Shown here: in pieces, positions 19,484 to 28,051 of the stretch
Layout: each line of letters starts with the position of its first letter
Numbering within the stretch: position 1 is the first letter of the stretch
Source: Candidatus Rokuibacteriota bacterium
Lineage (GTDB): Bacteria > Methylomirabilota > Methylomirabilia > Rokubacteriales > CSP1-6
Direction of reading: 5' to 3'
NCBI GenBank assembly: GCA_003220265.1
Contig: QHRW01000106.1
Location: forward strand, 1-64,000
DNA: 64,000 bases
Translations under genes and position numbers: made by a program
Notes under the pieces: generated by a model
The model's input: the letters and a program-made list of their open reading frames with translations, nothing else
Told to the model about the DNA's origin: nothing
Database searches by the model: none

Positions 19484-21511
19484 ATGAAGCTCGGCCGCGG
19501 TCCGCGCGGCGTCGCGCTGCTCATCGCGCTGGGTGTGATGGCGATCGTGGGCGGCGTGTACATGGCCGCCCCCGACTTCCTCTACGTCGTCGAGTTCATC
19601 CTCTACGACGGCCACTTCCACCTTCGCGGCGCCCGCCAGGCCAGCCCGCAGGTGGTGATCGTCGCCATCGACGAGGCCAGCCTGGCGGCCGTGGGACGCT
19701 GGCCGTGGTCGCGCACCACGCAGGCCGAGCTGGTGCGCCGCCTGGACGCGGCGGGGGCGGCGGCCATCGCCTTCGACGTGCTGATGATCGAGCCCGAGCG
19801 CTCGCCCGAGCGTGCCGTCCTCGAGCGGCTGAACCAGCGTCTCGGCGGCCGCCGCGCGGAGGCCGGCGTCCGGCGCGAGCTGGAGCGGATGCTCGGCGAG
19901 AGCGACGCCGACGCCGCGCTGGCGGCCGCGCTTCGCGCCTCCGGCCGCGTGGTCCTCGCCAGCAACTTCATCCTGACGCTGGCGGCGCCGAGGGACGCGC
20001 CCGAGCGGCGCGGCGCGCCGCGGAAATCGGCGATCGGATCCTTCAAGAACTACGCGGACCGCGGGTCCGCCCCGCCGCTGCGCGCCGATCAGGAGGCCTT
20101 TCCCGTGCCGTCGCTGCTCGCGGCGGCCGCCGGCGTCGGCCACGTCTACAACCCGGCCGAGGTCGACGGCTCCACGCGCTACGAGGCGCTCGTCATCGAG
20201 TCGCGCGGCTACTACTATCCGAGCCTCGCCGTGGAGAGCGTGCGGGTGGCCGCCGGCCTCGATCCCTTCGCGCTCAAGCTCACGTTCGGCGAGTCGCTGC
20301 AGCTCGACGACGTCGTGATTCCCACCGACGCGCGCAGCCGCGTGCTGATCGACTACGCGGGGCCACCCGGGACGGTTCCCCACGTGCCGGCCGCCGACGT
20401 CCTCGCCGGCAAGGGCCTCGAGCGCGTCAAGGATCGCCTCGTGTTCGTCGGCGCCACCGCGGCCGGGCTCTACGACGCGCGCGTCACGCCGCTGTCGGCC
20501 AATCTTCCGGGCGTGGAGAAGCACGCCAACGCCGCCGCCAACATCCTCGACCACCGGTTCGTCGTGCGCCCGGCCTGGATCGAGCTGGCGGAGACGGCCG
20601 GCATCCTGCTGCTGCCGCTGGTGCTGGCCCTGGCGCTGCCCGGGCTGCGGCCGGTGCCGAGCATCGGCATCACGCTCGCGCTCTGGCTCGGGCTGCTGCT
20701 GGGCGCGCACTTCGGCTTCCGCCGGGGCCTCTGGATCCCCGTCGTCTATCCCTCGCTCGCGATGGGCCTGGCCTTTGTCGCCATCACCATCCACCAGTTC
20801 TTCACCGAGGAACGGCAGCGGATGTGGACGAAGAAGGCCTTCCAGCAGTACGTGAGCCACGACGTCGTCGAGCGCATCATGGACGATCCCACCGCGCTCC
20901 AGTTCGGCGGCGAGCTGCGCACGCTGACCGTGCTGTTCGCCGACATCCGCGACTTCACGACGTTCACCGAGCGGCACGATCCGCACCTGGTCGTGCAGAT
21001 GCTGCGCGAGTACCTCACGCACATGACGACCATCGTGCTGCAGGAGGGCGGCACGCTCGACAAGTACATCGGCGACGCCGTCATGGCCGAGTTCGGCGCG
21101 CCGATCGCCCATCCCGACCATGCGCTGCGCGCGTGCCGCGCGGCCCTGCGGATGCACGCCGAGCTCGCCCGGCTGCAGGCCAAGTGGACGGCCGAGGGCA
21201 AGGAGCCGTTCCGCATCGGGCTCGGCGTCAACACCGGCCCCATGGTCGTCGGCAACCTCGGCTCCGAGCAGCTCTTCGACTACACGGTGATCGGCGACGA
21301 GGTGAATCTCGGCGCGCGGCTGGAGTCGCTCAACAAGGACTACCTGACGACGACCCACATCATCATCAGCGAGGGCACGTACGCAGCCGTCAAGGACGCG
21401 GTCGAGGTGCGCCAGCTCGGCGAGGTGAAGGTGAAGGGAAAGAGCCGCCCGGTGGTGATCTATGAGCTGCTGGCGCTCACGACCACCCCGGGCGGCGTCG
21501 CGTCAGGCTAG
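19484..21511 (+). CDS. CHASE2-domain adenylate/guanylate cyclase
   Basis: A 675-residue membrane sensor. After a first membrane helix (about 10-30) comes an extracytoplasmic CHASE2 domain to about 350, then about three helices (360-445), then a class III nucleotide cyclase domain from about 475. Metal-binding aspartates are in FADIRDFT and the GDAVMAEFG loop (DKYIGD supplies the adenine-selecting Lys), and the transition-state Asn/Arg lie in VNLGARLE. It likely makes cAMP in response to an unknown envelope signal. It follows metH by 16 bp. Its stop overlaps the stop of the convergent FecR-like gene by a few bases. Confidence 0.93.
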   Translation: MKLGRGPRGVALLIALGVMAIVGGVYMAAPDFLYVVEFILYDGHFHLRGARQASPQVVIVAIDEASLAAVGRWPWSRTTQAELVRRLDAAGAAAIAFDVLMIEPERSPERAVLERLNQRLGGRRAEAGVRRELERMLGESDADAALAAALRASGRVVLASNFILTLAAPRDAPERRGAPRKSAIGSFKNYADRGSAPPLRADQEAFPVPSLLAAAAGVGHVYNPAEVDGSTRYEALVIESRGYYYPSLAVESVRVAAGLDPFALKLTFGESLQLDDVVIPTDARSRVLIDYAGPPGTVPHVPAADVLAGKGLERVKDRLVFVGATAAGLYDARVTPLSANLPGVEKHANAAANILDHRFVVRPAWIELAETAGILLLPLVLALALPGLRPVPSIGITLALWLGLLLGAHFGFRRGLWIPVVYPSLAMGLAFVAITIHQFFTEERQRMWTKKAFQQYVSHDVVERIMDDPTALQFGGELRTLTVLFADIRDFTTFTERHDPHLVVQMLREYLTHMTTIVLQEGGTLDKYIGDAVMAEFGAPIAHPDHALRACRAALRMHAELARLQAKWTAEGKEPFRIGLGVNTGPMVVGNLGSEQLFDYTVIGDEVNLGARLESLNKDYLTTTHIIISEGTYAAVKDAVEVRQLGEVKVKGKSRPVVIYELLALTTTPGGVASG

Positions 21512-22470
21512 CGGCTGCTTCCGCTCGGCCCGCGTCCGCACGGCGGTGTGGCGCAGATCGGGCCCCTGGCGTTTGGATTTGGGTTGTTGCTCACGTCCTG
21601 ACCGCAGCCGGGGCATGCCCCCACACCCACGCCACCAGCGTTTGCGCCGCGGGCGTTGGGGTTGTCCTCGCCCGCACCGGCGCCGGCGCCGCCCGAGTTC
21701 ACGAGGTCCTCGGTGTCCTGCGCGGAGGGCAGACTCACGGTGATCGTGATCAGCTCGTTGGACCCCTGTGTCGACTGGTTCTGGGCCGTGCTCAGCGCGG
21801 TCTGCACGGCGGCCGGCAGGTTGCCGACCGGCGTCGGCGCACCGGGCGGCTGGTTGCCGACCTGACGGACGAAGTTGCCGCCGGTCACCGTCACCGCCTG
21901 TCCGCCCCGCGTCACGAACGTGACGCGCGCCGCGCTGCTCGACTGGCCCGGCGACGGGAACACGAACGTCAGCGTCTCCTGCGTGGCCGGGTTGTACGCA
22001 ATGATGACGATGGTGCCTCGCACGGCGGCCACGCCGGTCGGCGTGGAGATGTTGAAGTTGGACTGCCGCGTGCGGGCCAGCGTGACCGCAGCCTGCGAGA
22101 CCTGCGCGCGCACCTTGCCGGCCACGACGTGGAAGCCGGCGTTACGCTCACGCGTGGCGGCGTCGTAGTCGAGCTTGGTGACGGCGAAGCGCGTGTTCTC
22201 CGCGACGAGGATGGTGCTGCCGTCGGGCAGGTTCAGGTCCGCCGAGCCGCCGGCGAGCGCGCGGATCTGATCGCCCTCGACCAGGCGCGCGCCGATGGTG
22301 CCGGGGACCCAGGTGCCCTGCCCCTTCGGCAAGATGTCGACGCGTCCGGCGGCACGCACGATCTCGGCGCTCGAGGCGCGCATCTGCGCCTCCGCGGACG
22401 CCGAGAGCGCCAGGGCCATCAGCACGCCGACGAGTCCGATGACGACTGCCCGGGACGTCAAGGTCTTCAT
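21508..22470 (-). CDS. FecR-domain secreted protein
   Basis: A 320-residue exported protein with a signal peptide (about 1-28), then a FecR-type domain (GRVDILPKGQGTWVPGTIGARLVEGDQIRALAGGSADLNLPDGS). The C-terminal third is low complexity, rich in Gly, Asn and Pro, with six Cys-containing residues near the end. No sigma factor or TonB receptor is nearby, so it is probably a structural or surface protein, not a FecR anti-sigma regulator. Start at 22470 has a purine-rich site upstream. It is convergent with, and touches, the cyclase gene. CHASE2 cyclases and FecR proteins are often neighbours, which hints at shared function. Confidence 0.8.
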   Translation of the reverse strand: MKTLTSRAVVIGLVGVLMALALSASAEAQMRASSAEIVRAAGRVDILPKGQGTWVPGTIGARLVEGDQIRALAGGSADLNLPDGSTILVAENTRFAVTKLDYDAATRERNAGFHVVAGKVRAQVSQAAVTLARTRQSNFNISTPTGVAAVRGTIVIIAYNPATQETLTFVFPSPGQSSSAARVTFVTRGGQAVTVTGGNFVRQVGNQPPGAPTPVGNLPAAVQTALSTAQNQSTQGSNELITITVSLPSAQDTEDLVNSGGAGAGAGEDNPNARGANAGGVGVGACPGCGQDVSNNPNPNARGPICATPPCGRGPSGSSR

Positions 22471-22570
22471 GTGCCTGCCCTCGTCACGCAAAGGTCGTGC
22501 GATTCGTCTCTGAAGCGCGAACAAGCTAACACAAAGTTCTCGCCCGGTGGTAGTGGCCCTATGACGGACG

Positions 22571-23521
22571 TCAGTGGTGGCAGGTCACGCAGTCCAGCGG
22601 CGCCTGGCGGCCGTGCGCCCGGTTCTGCTCGCGATGGCACTCCACGCACCAGCCCATGGTCAGCGCGGGCGCCGGCGGCTTCAGGCCGACCAGGCGTACC
22701 AGGTCGTGGAGCAGCCGGGGGCCGGTCTGGGCACCCACCACGCGCATCTGCTCGATGGGCCCGTGACAGCCCTGGCAGGGCAGGTTGGCGCGCACGTGCG
22801 CCTTGTGCGGGAAATAGGTGAACTCGGGCACCTTGAACACGCGCACCCAGGGGATGGGCTGGCCGCGCCGCGCGTAGTCGTGAATCTTGCCGATCTCGGG
22901 GTTGTCCTGGACGCCGATGATCTTGTGGCAGCCCACGCAGCGCTCGACCGACGGCAACCCGGCGTACTCCGAGCGGCGCGCGTCGGCGTGACAATACTGA
23001 CAGTCGATCTGGAAGGACCCCGCGTGGATCAGGTGGCTGAAGAAGATCGGCTGGCGGGGCGCCCCGGGCACCGTCACGAGCTGCCGGGCCGACTCCGCCC
23101 GGAACTTCGGCTCGGCCAGCGTCCGCACGTAGGCCACGACGTCGCGCGCCTGCGCCTCGCCGAGATAGGCTGCGAAGGGCGGCATGCCGGGCGTCAATCC
23201 CTCGGCGGGCCCGCCGTGCAGGATGATGTTGACCAGGAACGCGTCCGGCAGCGCGTTCATCAGGCGGCCGTCGGCGAGGTTCGAGGGCTTCGTCGCGAAT
23301 CCACCGGCCGAAGGGCCGTCGCCGCGTCCGCCGTCGCCGTGGCAGACCTGGCAGTGCGTGGAGTAGAGCTGGCGGCCGTTCAGGATTTCCCGCGAGGGTG
23401 CACCCTCACGCGGCGGCGTGGCGGATGACTGGGCGCCGGCGCCGGACCAGAGCGCGGGTGCGAGCGCGACCAGGGCGAGCAGGGCGACGGCGGAGCCGCC
23501 GGCCCATATGCGCCGGCTCAA
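22571..23521 (-). CDS. Six-heme exported cytochrome c (class I domain plus ActA-like multiheme domain)
   Basis: A 316-residue protein with a signal peptide (about 1-30) and six CxxCH heme sites starting at Cys57, Cys174, Cys195, Cys249, Cys292 and Cys311. The first lies in a class I cytochrome c domain with Met113 as likely sixth ligand. The other five, with SHLIHAGSFQIDCQYCH and FPHKAHV, resemble the pentaheme ActA subunit of alternative complex III. Neither ActB nor other complex III genes are adjacent. The protein may be a stand-alone periplasmic electron carrier or a displaced subunit. It lies 26 bp downstream of mlaA's 3' end on the same strand order, cytochrome last but one. Confidence 0.85.
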   Translation of the reverse strand: MSRRIWAGGSAVALLALVALAPALWSGAGAQSSATPPREGAPSREILNGRQLYSTHCQVCHGDGGRGDGPSAGGFATKPSNLADGRLMNALPDAFLVNIILHGGPAEGLTPGMPPFAAYLGEAQARDVVAYVRTLAEPKFRAESARQLVTVPGAPRQPIFFSHLIHAGSFQIDCQYCHADARRSEYAGLPSVERCVGCHKIIGVQDNPEIGKIHDYARRGQPIPWVRVFKVPEFTYFPHKAHVRANLPCQGCHGPIEQMRVVGAQTGPRLLHDLVRLVGLKPPAPALTMGWCVECHREQNRAHGRQAPLDCVTCHH

Positions 23522-23547
23522 GCGGTGCGCAACCTCCGGAGGTGCCG

Positions 23548-24534
23548 CTACTCCTTGATGAGCTGCTGCCGGCGCTGGAGATACCCGTGCCGGACCGCGC
23601 TGTACAGGTCGATCACGCTCTCCTCGAATCCCTGGAAGAGATCGTAGTTGAGCGCGCGATCGTTGAGCGTGTCACCCGCCTTCATGCCGAGGCGATCCCA
23701 GAAGAAGGGCAAGACGTAGCTCAGCGGATCCAGCAAGCCGTCCACGCCCTTGCCGATGCCGTCACGCACGGTGAGCGGCTCCATGAACGGCAAGACCAGG
23801 TAGGGGCCGGGGGGCGCACCCCAGAAGCCGAGCGTCTGGCCGAAGTCTTCCCGGCTCTTCTGGATACCCCAGTAGTTCTTGGCCGGGTCGAAGAGGCCGC
23901 CGACACCCGCCGTGCTGTTGATGAGGAAGCGGCTGAGCTCGCGGCCGGCGCCGCCCCACTTGCCCTGCAGCAGGCTGTTGATCAGGCGCGGCACGAAGTT
24001 GATGTTGTCGAAGCCGTTGGCGATCATGATCTGCCAGGGCTCCGGCATCACGAACCGGTAGGCGCGCGCGGCCGGCTTCAGCAGGTACTTGTCGAGGTTG
24101 CGGTTGACCGTGAACATCTTCTCGTTGAAGGGCTCCCAGGGATCGTAGTCCTCGTCGAGCGCGTCGGGATCCGAGCCGCGCTGGGCGAGCGCGGAGCCGG
24201 ACACCTCGTCGTTTTCGCCGTCGACAAAGGTCAAGGCCGGCGCGGCTTCGGGCTCGGCCACGCGCGTGAGCGCGGAGGGCTCGGGCTCCGGGATGCGGAC
24301 GCGCGGCGGCGCTTCGACGCGCGCCACGGGCGCGGAGGCGACGACGGCATCGGTCGAGATCACGGCGGGAGCCGCGGCGGTCGGCGCCTGCAGGCTCGCG
24401 CCGAGCGCGGCGTCGGCGCCGTCGGACTTCAGCAGACCCGAGACCGTGCCGCAACCACTCAGCACGACGGCCGTCGCGATCGCCAGCAGCAACGCCGAGG
24501 TCAGACGCCTGAAGCCCTGGTCAGAGCAAGGCAA
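23548..24534 (-). CDS. mlaA: MlaA (VacJ) outer-membrane lipid-asymmetry lipoprotein
   Basis: A 328-residue lipoprotein with lipobox LSGC (Cys28), a Pro/Glu/Ala-rich linker (about 35-135) and a MlaA domain (DPWEPFNEKMFTVNRNLDKYLLKP, then GDTLNDRALNYD). MlaA removes phospholipids from the outer leaflet of the outer membrane and passes them to MlaC. The best start is TTG at 24534: GGAGGA lies 7 nt upstream and the signal peptide follows at once. Longer ATG/GTG frames reach 24696 but add over 50 residues before the signal peptide. mlaC is 14 kb away and mlaDEFB are not in the window. The long acidic linker is unusual. Confidence 0.93.
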   Translation of the reverse strand: MPCSDQGFRRLTSALLLAIATAVVLSGCGTVSGLLKSDGADAALGASLQAPTAAAPAVISTDAVVASAPVARVEAPPRVRIPEPEPSALTRVAEPEAAPALTFVDGENDEVSGSALAQRGSDPDALDEDYDPWEPFNEKMFTVNRNLDKYLLKPAARAYRFVMPEPWQIMIANGFDNINFVPRLINSLLQGKWGGAGRELSRFLINSTAGVGGLFDPAKNYWGIQKSREDFGQTLGFWGAPPGPYLVLPFMEPLTVRDGIGKGVDGLLDPLSYVLPFFWDRLGMKAGDTLNDRALNYDLFQGFEESVIDLYSAVRHGYLQRRQQLIKE

Positions 24535-24722
24535 TGTCGAGTCCTCCTCGGAAGCGTTGGCGCCGAGCCGGCGCGCCACCGGCACAATATAACGGAATTC
24601 CCCCAGGCGTTCGACCTCAAAATAGCGAGGCAGGACCGCGTCACCGTTGTTGTTTGGCAGCGGCTGCGGGCGTATGGTGGAGAATGCCGCAAGCAATTCG
24701 GCGGCCGATGAGGGGGAGCTAA

Positions 24723-24959
24723 GTGAGTCGAGGTCGCGCCCGAGAGTTCTGGTGCGAGGTCGTCTCCGAGACCGTGCTGATCCGGCTCAAGCGCAACGGC
24801 GGCTTCGGCCGCGCGCAGGGCTACTTCGTGCAGTGCAACCAGACCGATTGCCAGTACGTCGAGGAGAACAAGCCTCCCTGCCCGCTGCACGTCGGGCTCT
24901 TCGCCGACGAGATCCGCGCCGCCGACGAAGCGCGCGCCCGCCGCAGCGAAGAGGGCTAG
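24723..24959 (+). CDS. Small Cys-rich hypothetical protein
   Basis: A 78-residue protein with a GTG start preceded by a strong GAGGGGGAG site. It has five cysteines (FWCEVV, VQCNQTDCQY, PPCPLH) and an acidic, charged C-terminus. The spacing could bind one zinc or iron-sulfur centre, but I do not recognise the family. It is divergent from mlaA with 188 bp between, a region that probably holds both promoters, and ends at a terminator hairpin. Confidence 0.6.
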   Translation: MSRGRAREFWCEVVSETVLIRLKRNGGFGRAQGYFVQCNQTDCQYVEENKPPCPLHVGLFADEIRAADEARARRSEEG

Positions 24960-24967
24960 GTCGACCC

Positions 24968-24990
24968 GAGGGGCCCCGAGCGGGCCCCTC
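24968..24990. terminator. Hairpin between convergent genes
   Basis: Nine-base arms GAGGGGCCC (24968-24976) and GGGCCCCTC (24982-24990) pair perfectly around CGAGC. It sits between the ends of two convergent small genes (24959 and 25005), as expected for a shared terminator. No U tract follows on either strand. Confidence 0.6.
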
Positions 24991-25004
24991 CCGCTGCTCG
25001 CGCG

Positions 25005-25217
25005 CTACTTCTTGACCGCTCCATAGATCGTCCCGGCCGCGGCGCCGACGCCGGTGCCGATGAGCGCGCCCTTGCCGGCCCCCTTGCCCGTGCCGGCGCC
25101 GATCGCTGCGCCCGTGCCCGCGCCGATTGCCGCGCCGCCCAGCGTCGCACACGCCCCCGTCGTCATCGCGAGCAGCCCGAGACCGATGGTCGTTGTAATC
25201 ATGCGCTTGGTGAGCAT
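25005..25217 (-). CDS. Glycine-zipper envelope protein
   Basis: A 70-residue protein: a basic N-terminus, a hydrophobic signal-like segment (about 7-21), then repeated GxxxG motifs (GAAIGAGTGAAIGAGTGKGAGKG) typical of glycine-zipper outer-membrane or lipoprotein-like stress proteins such as the YmgG/OsmB type. Cys23 could be lipidated, though TGAC is a poor lipobox. AGGAGG exactly six bases before ATG 25217 sets the start. Between it and 25293 I see no gene. Confidence 0.75.
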   Translation of the reverse strand: MLTKRMITTTIGLGLLAMTTGACATLGGAAIGAGTGAAIGAGTGKGAGKGALIGTGVGAAAGTIYGAVKK

Positions 25218-25292
25218 CGCCATCCTCCTGCTCGTGAGACGCATCTCACTCGACCATCATTCGGTCATTGAATCTTCGGATCCGCTCGGTAG

Positions 25293-25409
25293 CCGCGTTC
25301 GAGCGCCGGCTGTGCCGGCGCCATCCTGGTCTAGGGGGAGGCAGCCCCGAGCACGCCGCTAGGCGTGCGAGCGGGCGTCGGAAGGGGGACGAAGTCCCCC
25401 TCCGAGTCC
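25293..25409 (-). repeat. Repeat family B copy 2, structured element at a gene 3' end
   Basis: Read on the minus strand the element starts directly after the TGA of the M16 gene. It contains B1, GGGGGAC (25384-25390) with GTCCCCC (25394-25400), B2, GCACGCC (25351-25357) with GGCGTGC (25362-25368), the CTGCCTCCCCCTAG-type box ending at 25331, and B3, GCGCCGGC (25303-25310) with GCCGGCGC (25314-25321). Against copy 1, B3 swaps a G-C pair for C-G, so pairing is kept while sequence changes. Confidence 0.8.
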
Positions 25410-26717
25410 TCAGCGCGGTCCGAGTACGACGCTGCTGAGTGTGCCCAGGTACGTGCGCGCGGCGCGCTGGACGTCGGCGGCGGTCACGGCCTCGACCTGC
25501 CGGCGGTAGCGCTCCGGATAGTCGCGGCTCACGCCCTCCACCTCGTAGAAGGCCAGGTACCACGCCAGGCGCTCGTTGGTGCGGCGATCCATCGCGTAGC
25601 GTCCGAGCAGATAGCCCTTGGCGCGCGCCAGCTCTTCGTCCGACACGGCCACGTCGCGGATCTTGCGCACCTCGGCCAGCAGCGCCTGCTCGGCGCGGGC
25701 GGCGTTCTCGGGCGCGGTGCCGAGATAGAGCACGAGCGCGCCGGGCTCGTGCACGGGATCATAGTAGGACGCCGCCGTGTAGGCGAGCGCGCTCTTGTCA
25801 CGCAGCTCGGCGAAGAGCCGGCCGGCCATGCCGCCGCCGAGGATCGTCGAGAGCACCTTCACGACGGCGTGATCGGGCTGATCGAGCGAGGGCGCGAGGC
25901 CGCCCACGAGGATCTGCGTCTGCTGCGCCGGCTGCTCGACGACCAGGCGGCGGCCGGAGGCCTGCGGCGGCGCGATCGGCGGCTCCGGCCGCGGCGCCGC
26001 CGCCGGCAGGCCGCCGAAAAGCCGGCGCGCTTCCGCGAGCACCTCGGCGCGCGACACCTGGCCGCTCACCGCCAGCGTCATGCGGTCGGGTCGATAGAAC
26101 GCGCGGTACCAGCGCACGATGGCCGCGTGATCGATGCGCGCCAACGCCTCGCGCGTGCCAAGGTTGGGCAGCGCGTAGGGATGGCCGCCGTAGAGCGTCG
26201 CGTAGAACTCGTCGAAGGCGCGCGCGGGCGCGTTGTCGCGCCGGCGCTGCAGGCGCGAGAGCAGCCAGTCGCGCTCGCGGTCGACCTCGCCCGCGGCCAG
26301 CGCGGGCGACAGCGCCAGCTCCGCGGTGACGTCGAGCAGCTCGCGCCAGAAGCGCGCCAGCGCGGTGCCCTGGATGCCGGAGTAGTCGACCTCCCCCGCG
26401 GCGCTGATCTTGCCGCCGAGGCCGGCGACGAAGTCGGCGATCTCGCCGCCCGAGCGCTTGGTGGTGCCCTTCACCATGACCGCGTGGGTGAAGTTGGAGA
26501 TGCCGGCGTTGTCGGCCGTCTCCCAGCGCGAGCCCATCCGCACCAGCAGCGCGATGGCCACCACCGGCGCCACGCGGTTCTCGCGCACGATCACGGTGAG
26601 GCCGTTGTCGAGCCGCGTGAGGACGGCGTCGTCCGGGGGCGTCTGCGCGCCGGCCAGCCACGGCGCGGCCAGCACGACGGCGAGGACGAGGGCGACGGCG
26701 CGACGGCGGACGCTCAT
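25410..26717 (-). CDS. M16 family peptidase-like protein, non-catalytic partner subunit
   Basis: A 435-residue exported protein (signal peptide about 1-24) with the M16 double-domain fold, including RFYRPDRMTLAVSG-like and LGGGMAGRLFAELRDKSALAY signatures. Where active M16 enzymes have HxxEH followed by LFKGT, this protein reads NFTHAVMVKGT, so zinc ligands are missing. The gene overlaps the catalytic M16 gene upstream (ATGA). Paired active and inactive M16 subunits, like mitochondrial processing peptidase, form heterodimers, which is the likely arrangement here. It is the last gene of the msrPQ operon and is followed directly by repeat family B. Confidence 0.88.
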   Translation of the reverse strand: MSVRRRAVALVLAVVLAAPWLAGAQTPPDDAVLTRLDNGLTVIVRENRVAPVVAIALLVRMGSRWETADNAGISNFTHAVMVKGTTKRSGGEIADFVAGLGGKISAAGEVDYSGIQGTALARFWRELLDVTAELALSPALAAGEVDRERDWLLSRLQRRRDNAPARAFDEFYATLYGGHPYALPNLGTREALARIDHAAIVRWYRAFYRPDRMTLAVSGQVSRAEVLAEARRLFGGLPAAAPRPEPPIAPPQASGRRLVVEQPAQQTQILVGGLAPSLDQPDHAVVKVLSTILGGGMAGRLFAELRDKSALAYTAASYYDPVHEPGALVLYLGTAPENAARAEQALLAEVRKIRDVAVSDEELARAKGYLLGRYAMDRRTNERLAWYLAFYEVEGVSRDYPERYRRQVEAVTAADVQRAARTYLGTLSSVVLGPR

Positions 26718-28051
26718 CGCGTGCCCTGCGGGAGGAAGCGGACGCGGGCGATGTTGTCCTCGGCGAGGTACTTGCGCGCCGCCGCCTGGATCTGCGCCGC
26801 CGTCACCTGGCGCAGGCGCCCCAGGTAGGCCAGCTCGTTGTCGAGCGTCCAGGTGGTCTCGGCCTGCCCGTAGGACTTGGCGAGGCCCTCGGCCGTCTCG
26901 ATGTCGAACGCGTAGGCCGACTCCGCGGTGACGATCGCGCGCTGGCGCTCGGCCTCGGTGACGCCCTCGCTCCGCACGCGCCGGATCACCTCGAGGATCG
27001 CCGCCTCGGTCGCGTCGAGGTTCTTGGCGTCGAGCCGGGCGGTGATCGACACCGTGCCCGACTGCTCGCGGGTGACGTAGACGGCCTCGATCGCCTGCAC
27101 GAGGTTCTTCTCCTCGCGCACCGTCTGGTTGAGCCGCGAGCTGGGGCCATCGCCCAGGATGTACGTCAGCAGATCGACCGCCGAGATGTCCTCGGAGGCC
27201 AGCGCGGTGGCGGCGGCCTGCCACGCCAGGCCCAGGTAGGCCTGCTGCTCGGGCCGCGCGACCTGGTCGCGCCGGCCGCCGGCCAGCGACGGCACGGCCT
27301 GCGCGGAGCGGCGCCCGGCCGCCGGCCCGCTGAGCGCGCCGAACGTGGCCTGGGCCAGCGGCCGCACCTGCGCCGCCGTCAGGGGGCCCACGACGACGAG
27401 CGTCATGTTCTGGGGCACGTAGTGCTTCTTGTAGTACGCGTCGAGGCGCGCGCGCCCGAGGGCCTGGATCAGCTCGCGCGTGCCGAGGATCGGCCGGCCG
27501 TAGGGATGGCCACGGTAGGCGATCTCGGACAGCCGGCGCGACAGGAATTTTTCGGGATCGTCCTCGGTCAGGTTCATCTCCTCGAAGACGACCTTCTTCT
27601 CGGCCTCGAGCTCGGCCGGCACGAACGCCGCGTTGACCGCGATGTCGGCCAGCAGCTCCAGCGCCGGGCGGACGTGGGCGGCGGGCACCACGACGTCGTA
27701 ATGGGTGAAGTCGTACGAGGTGAACGCGTTGCTGCTGCCGCCCAGGCCCTCGATGAGCCGGTCGATCGAGCCGGGCGGGCGCGTGGGCGTGCCCTTGAAC
27801 AGCATGTGCTCGAGGTAATGGCTGAGGCCGAGCTCGTCGGGCGCCTCGTCGCGGCCGCCCACGCGCATCCAGACCTGGAGCGCCACCACGTCGGCAGCGC
27901 GGTGCTCCTGCGTGATGAGCACGACGCCGTTGCCGAGCACCTCGCGCGTGGGCGTGGCGGCGCCGGCGTTGCCCGTCCTGGAGCCGGGCGTCGTCGCACA
28001 GCCGGCGAGCGCGACGCAGAGCGCGACGAGGGTGAGCGAGGCCAGGGTCAT
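26714..28051 (-). CDS. M16 family zinc peptidase, catalytic subunit (lipoprotein)
   Basis: A 445-residue protein with lipobox LAGC (Cys18) and the inverted zinc motif His78-Tyr-Leu-Glu81-His82 followed by MLFKGT, with the third ligand near Glu158 (VVFEEMN). M16 peptidases degrade peptides inside a closed chamber. Its ATG overlaps the msrQ stop, and its stop overlaps the next M16 gene, so four genes are tightly coupled. The context with MsrPQ and an exported selenothioredoxin suggests clearing or repairing damaged periplasmic proteins. Confidence 0.92.
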   Translation of the reverse strand: MTLASLTLVALCVALAGCATTPGSRTGNAGAATPTREVLGNGVVLITQEHRAADVVALQVWMRVGGRDEAPDELGLSHYLEHMLFKGTPTRPPGSIDRLIEGLGGSSNAFTSYDFTHYDVVVPAAHVRPALELLADIAVNAAFVPAELEAEKKVVFEEMNLTEDDPEKFLSRRLSEIAYRGHPYGRPILGTRELIQALGRARLDAYYKKHYVPQNMTLVVVGPLTAAQVRPLAQATFGALSGPAAGRRSAQAVPSLAGGRRDQVARPEQQAYLGLAWQAAATALASEDISAVDLLTYILGDGPSSRLNQTVREEKNLVQAIEAVYVTREQSGTVSITARLDAKNLDATEAAILEVIRRVRSEGVTEAERQRAIVTAESAYAFDIETAEGLAKSYGQAETTWTLDNELAYLGRLRQVTAAQIQAAARKYLAEDNIARVRFLPQGTR

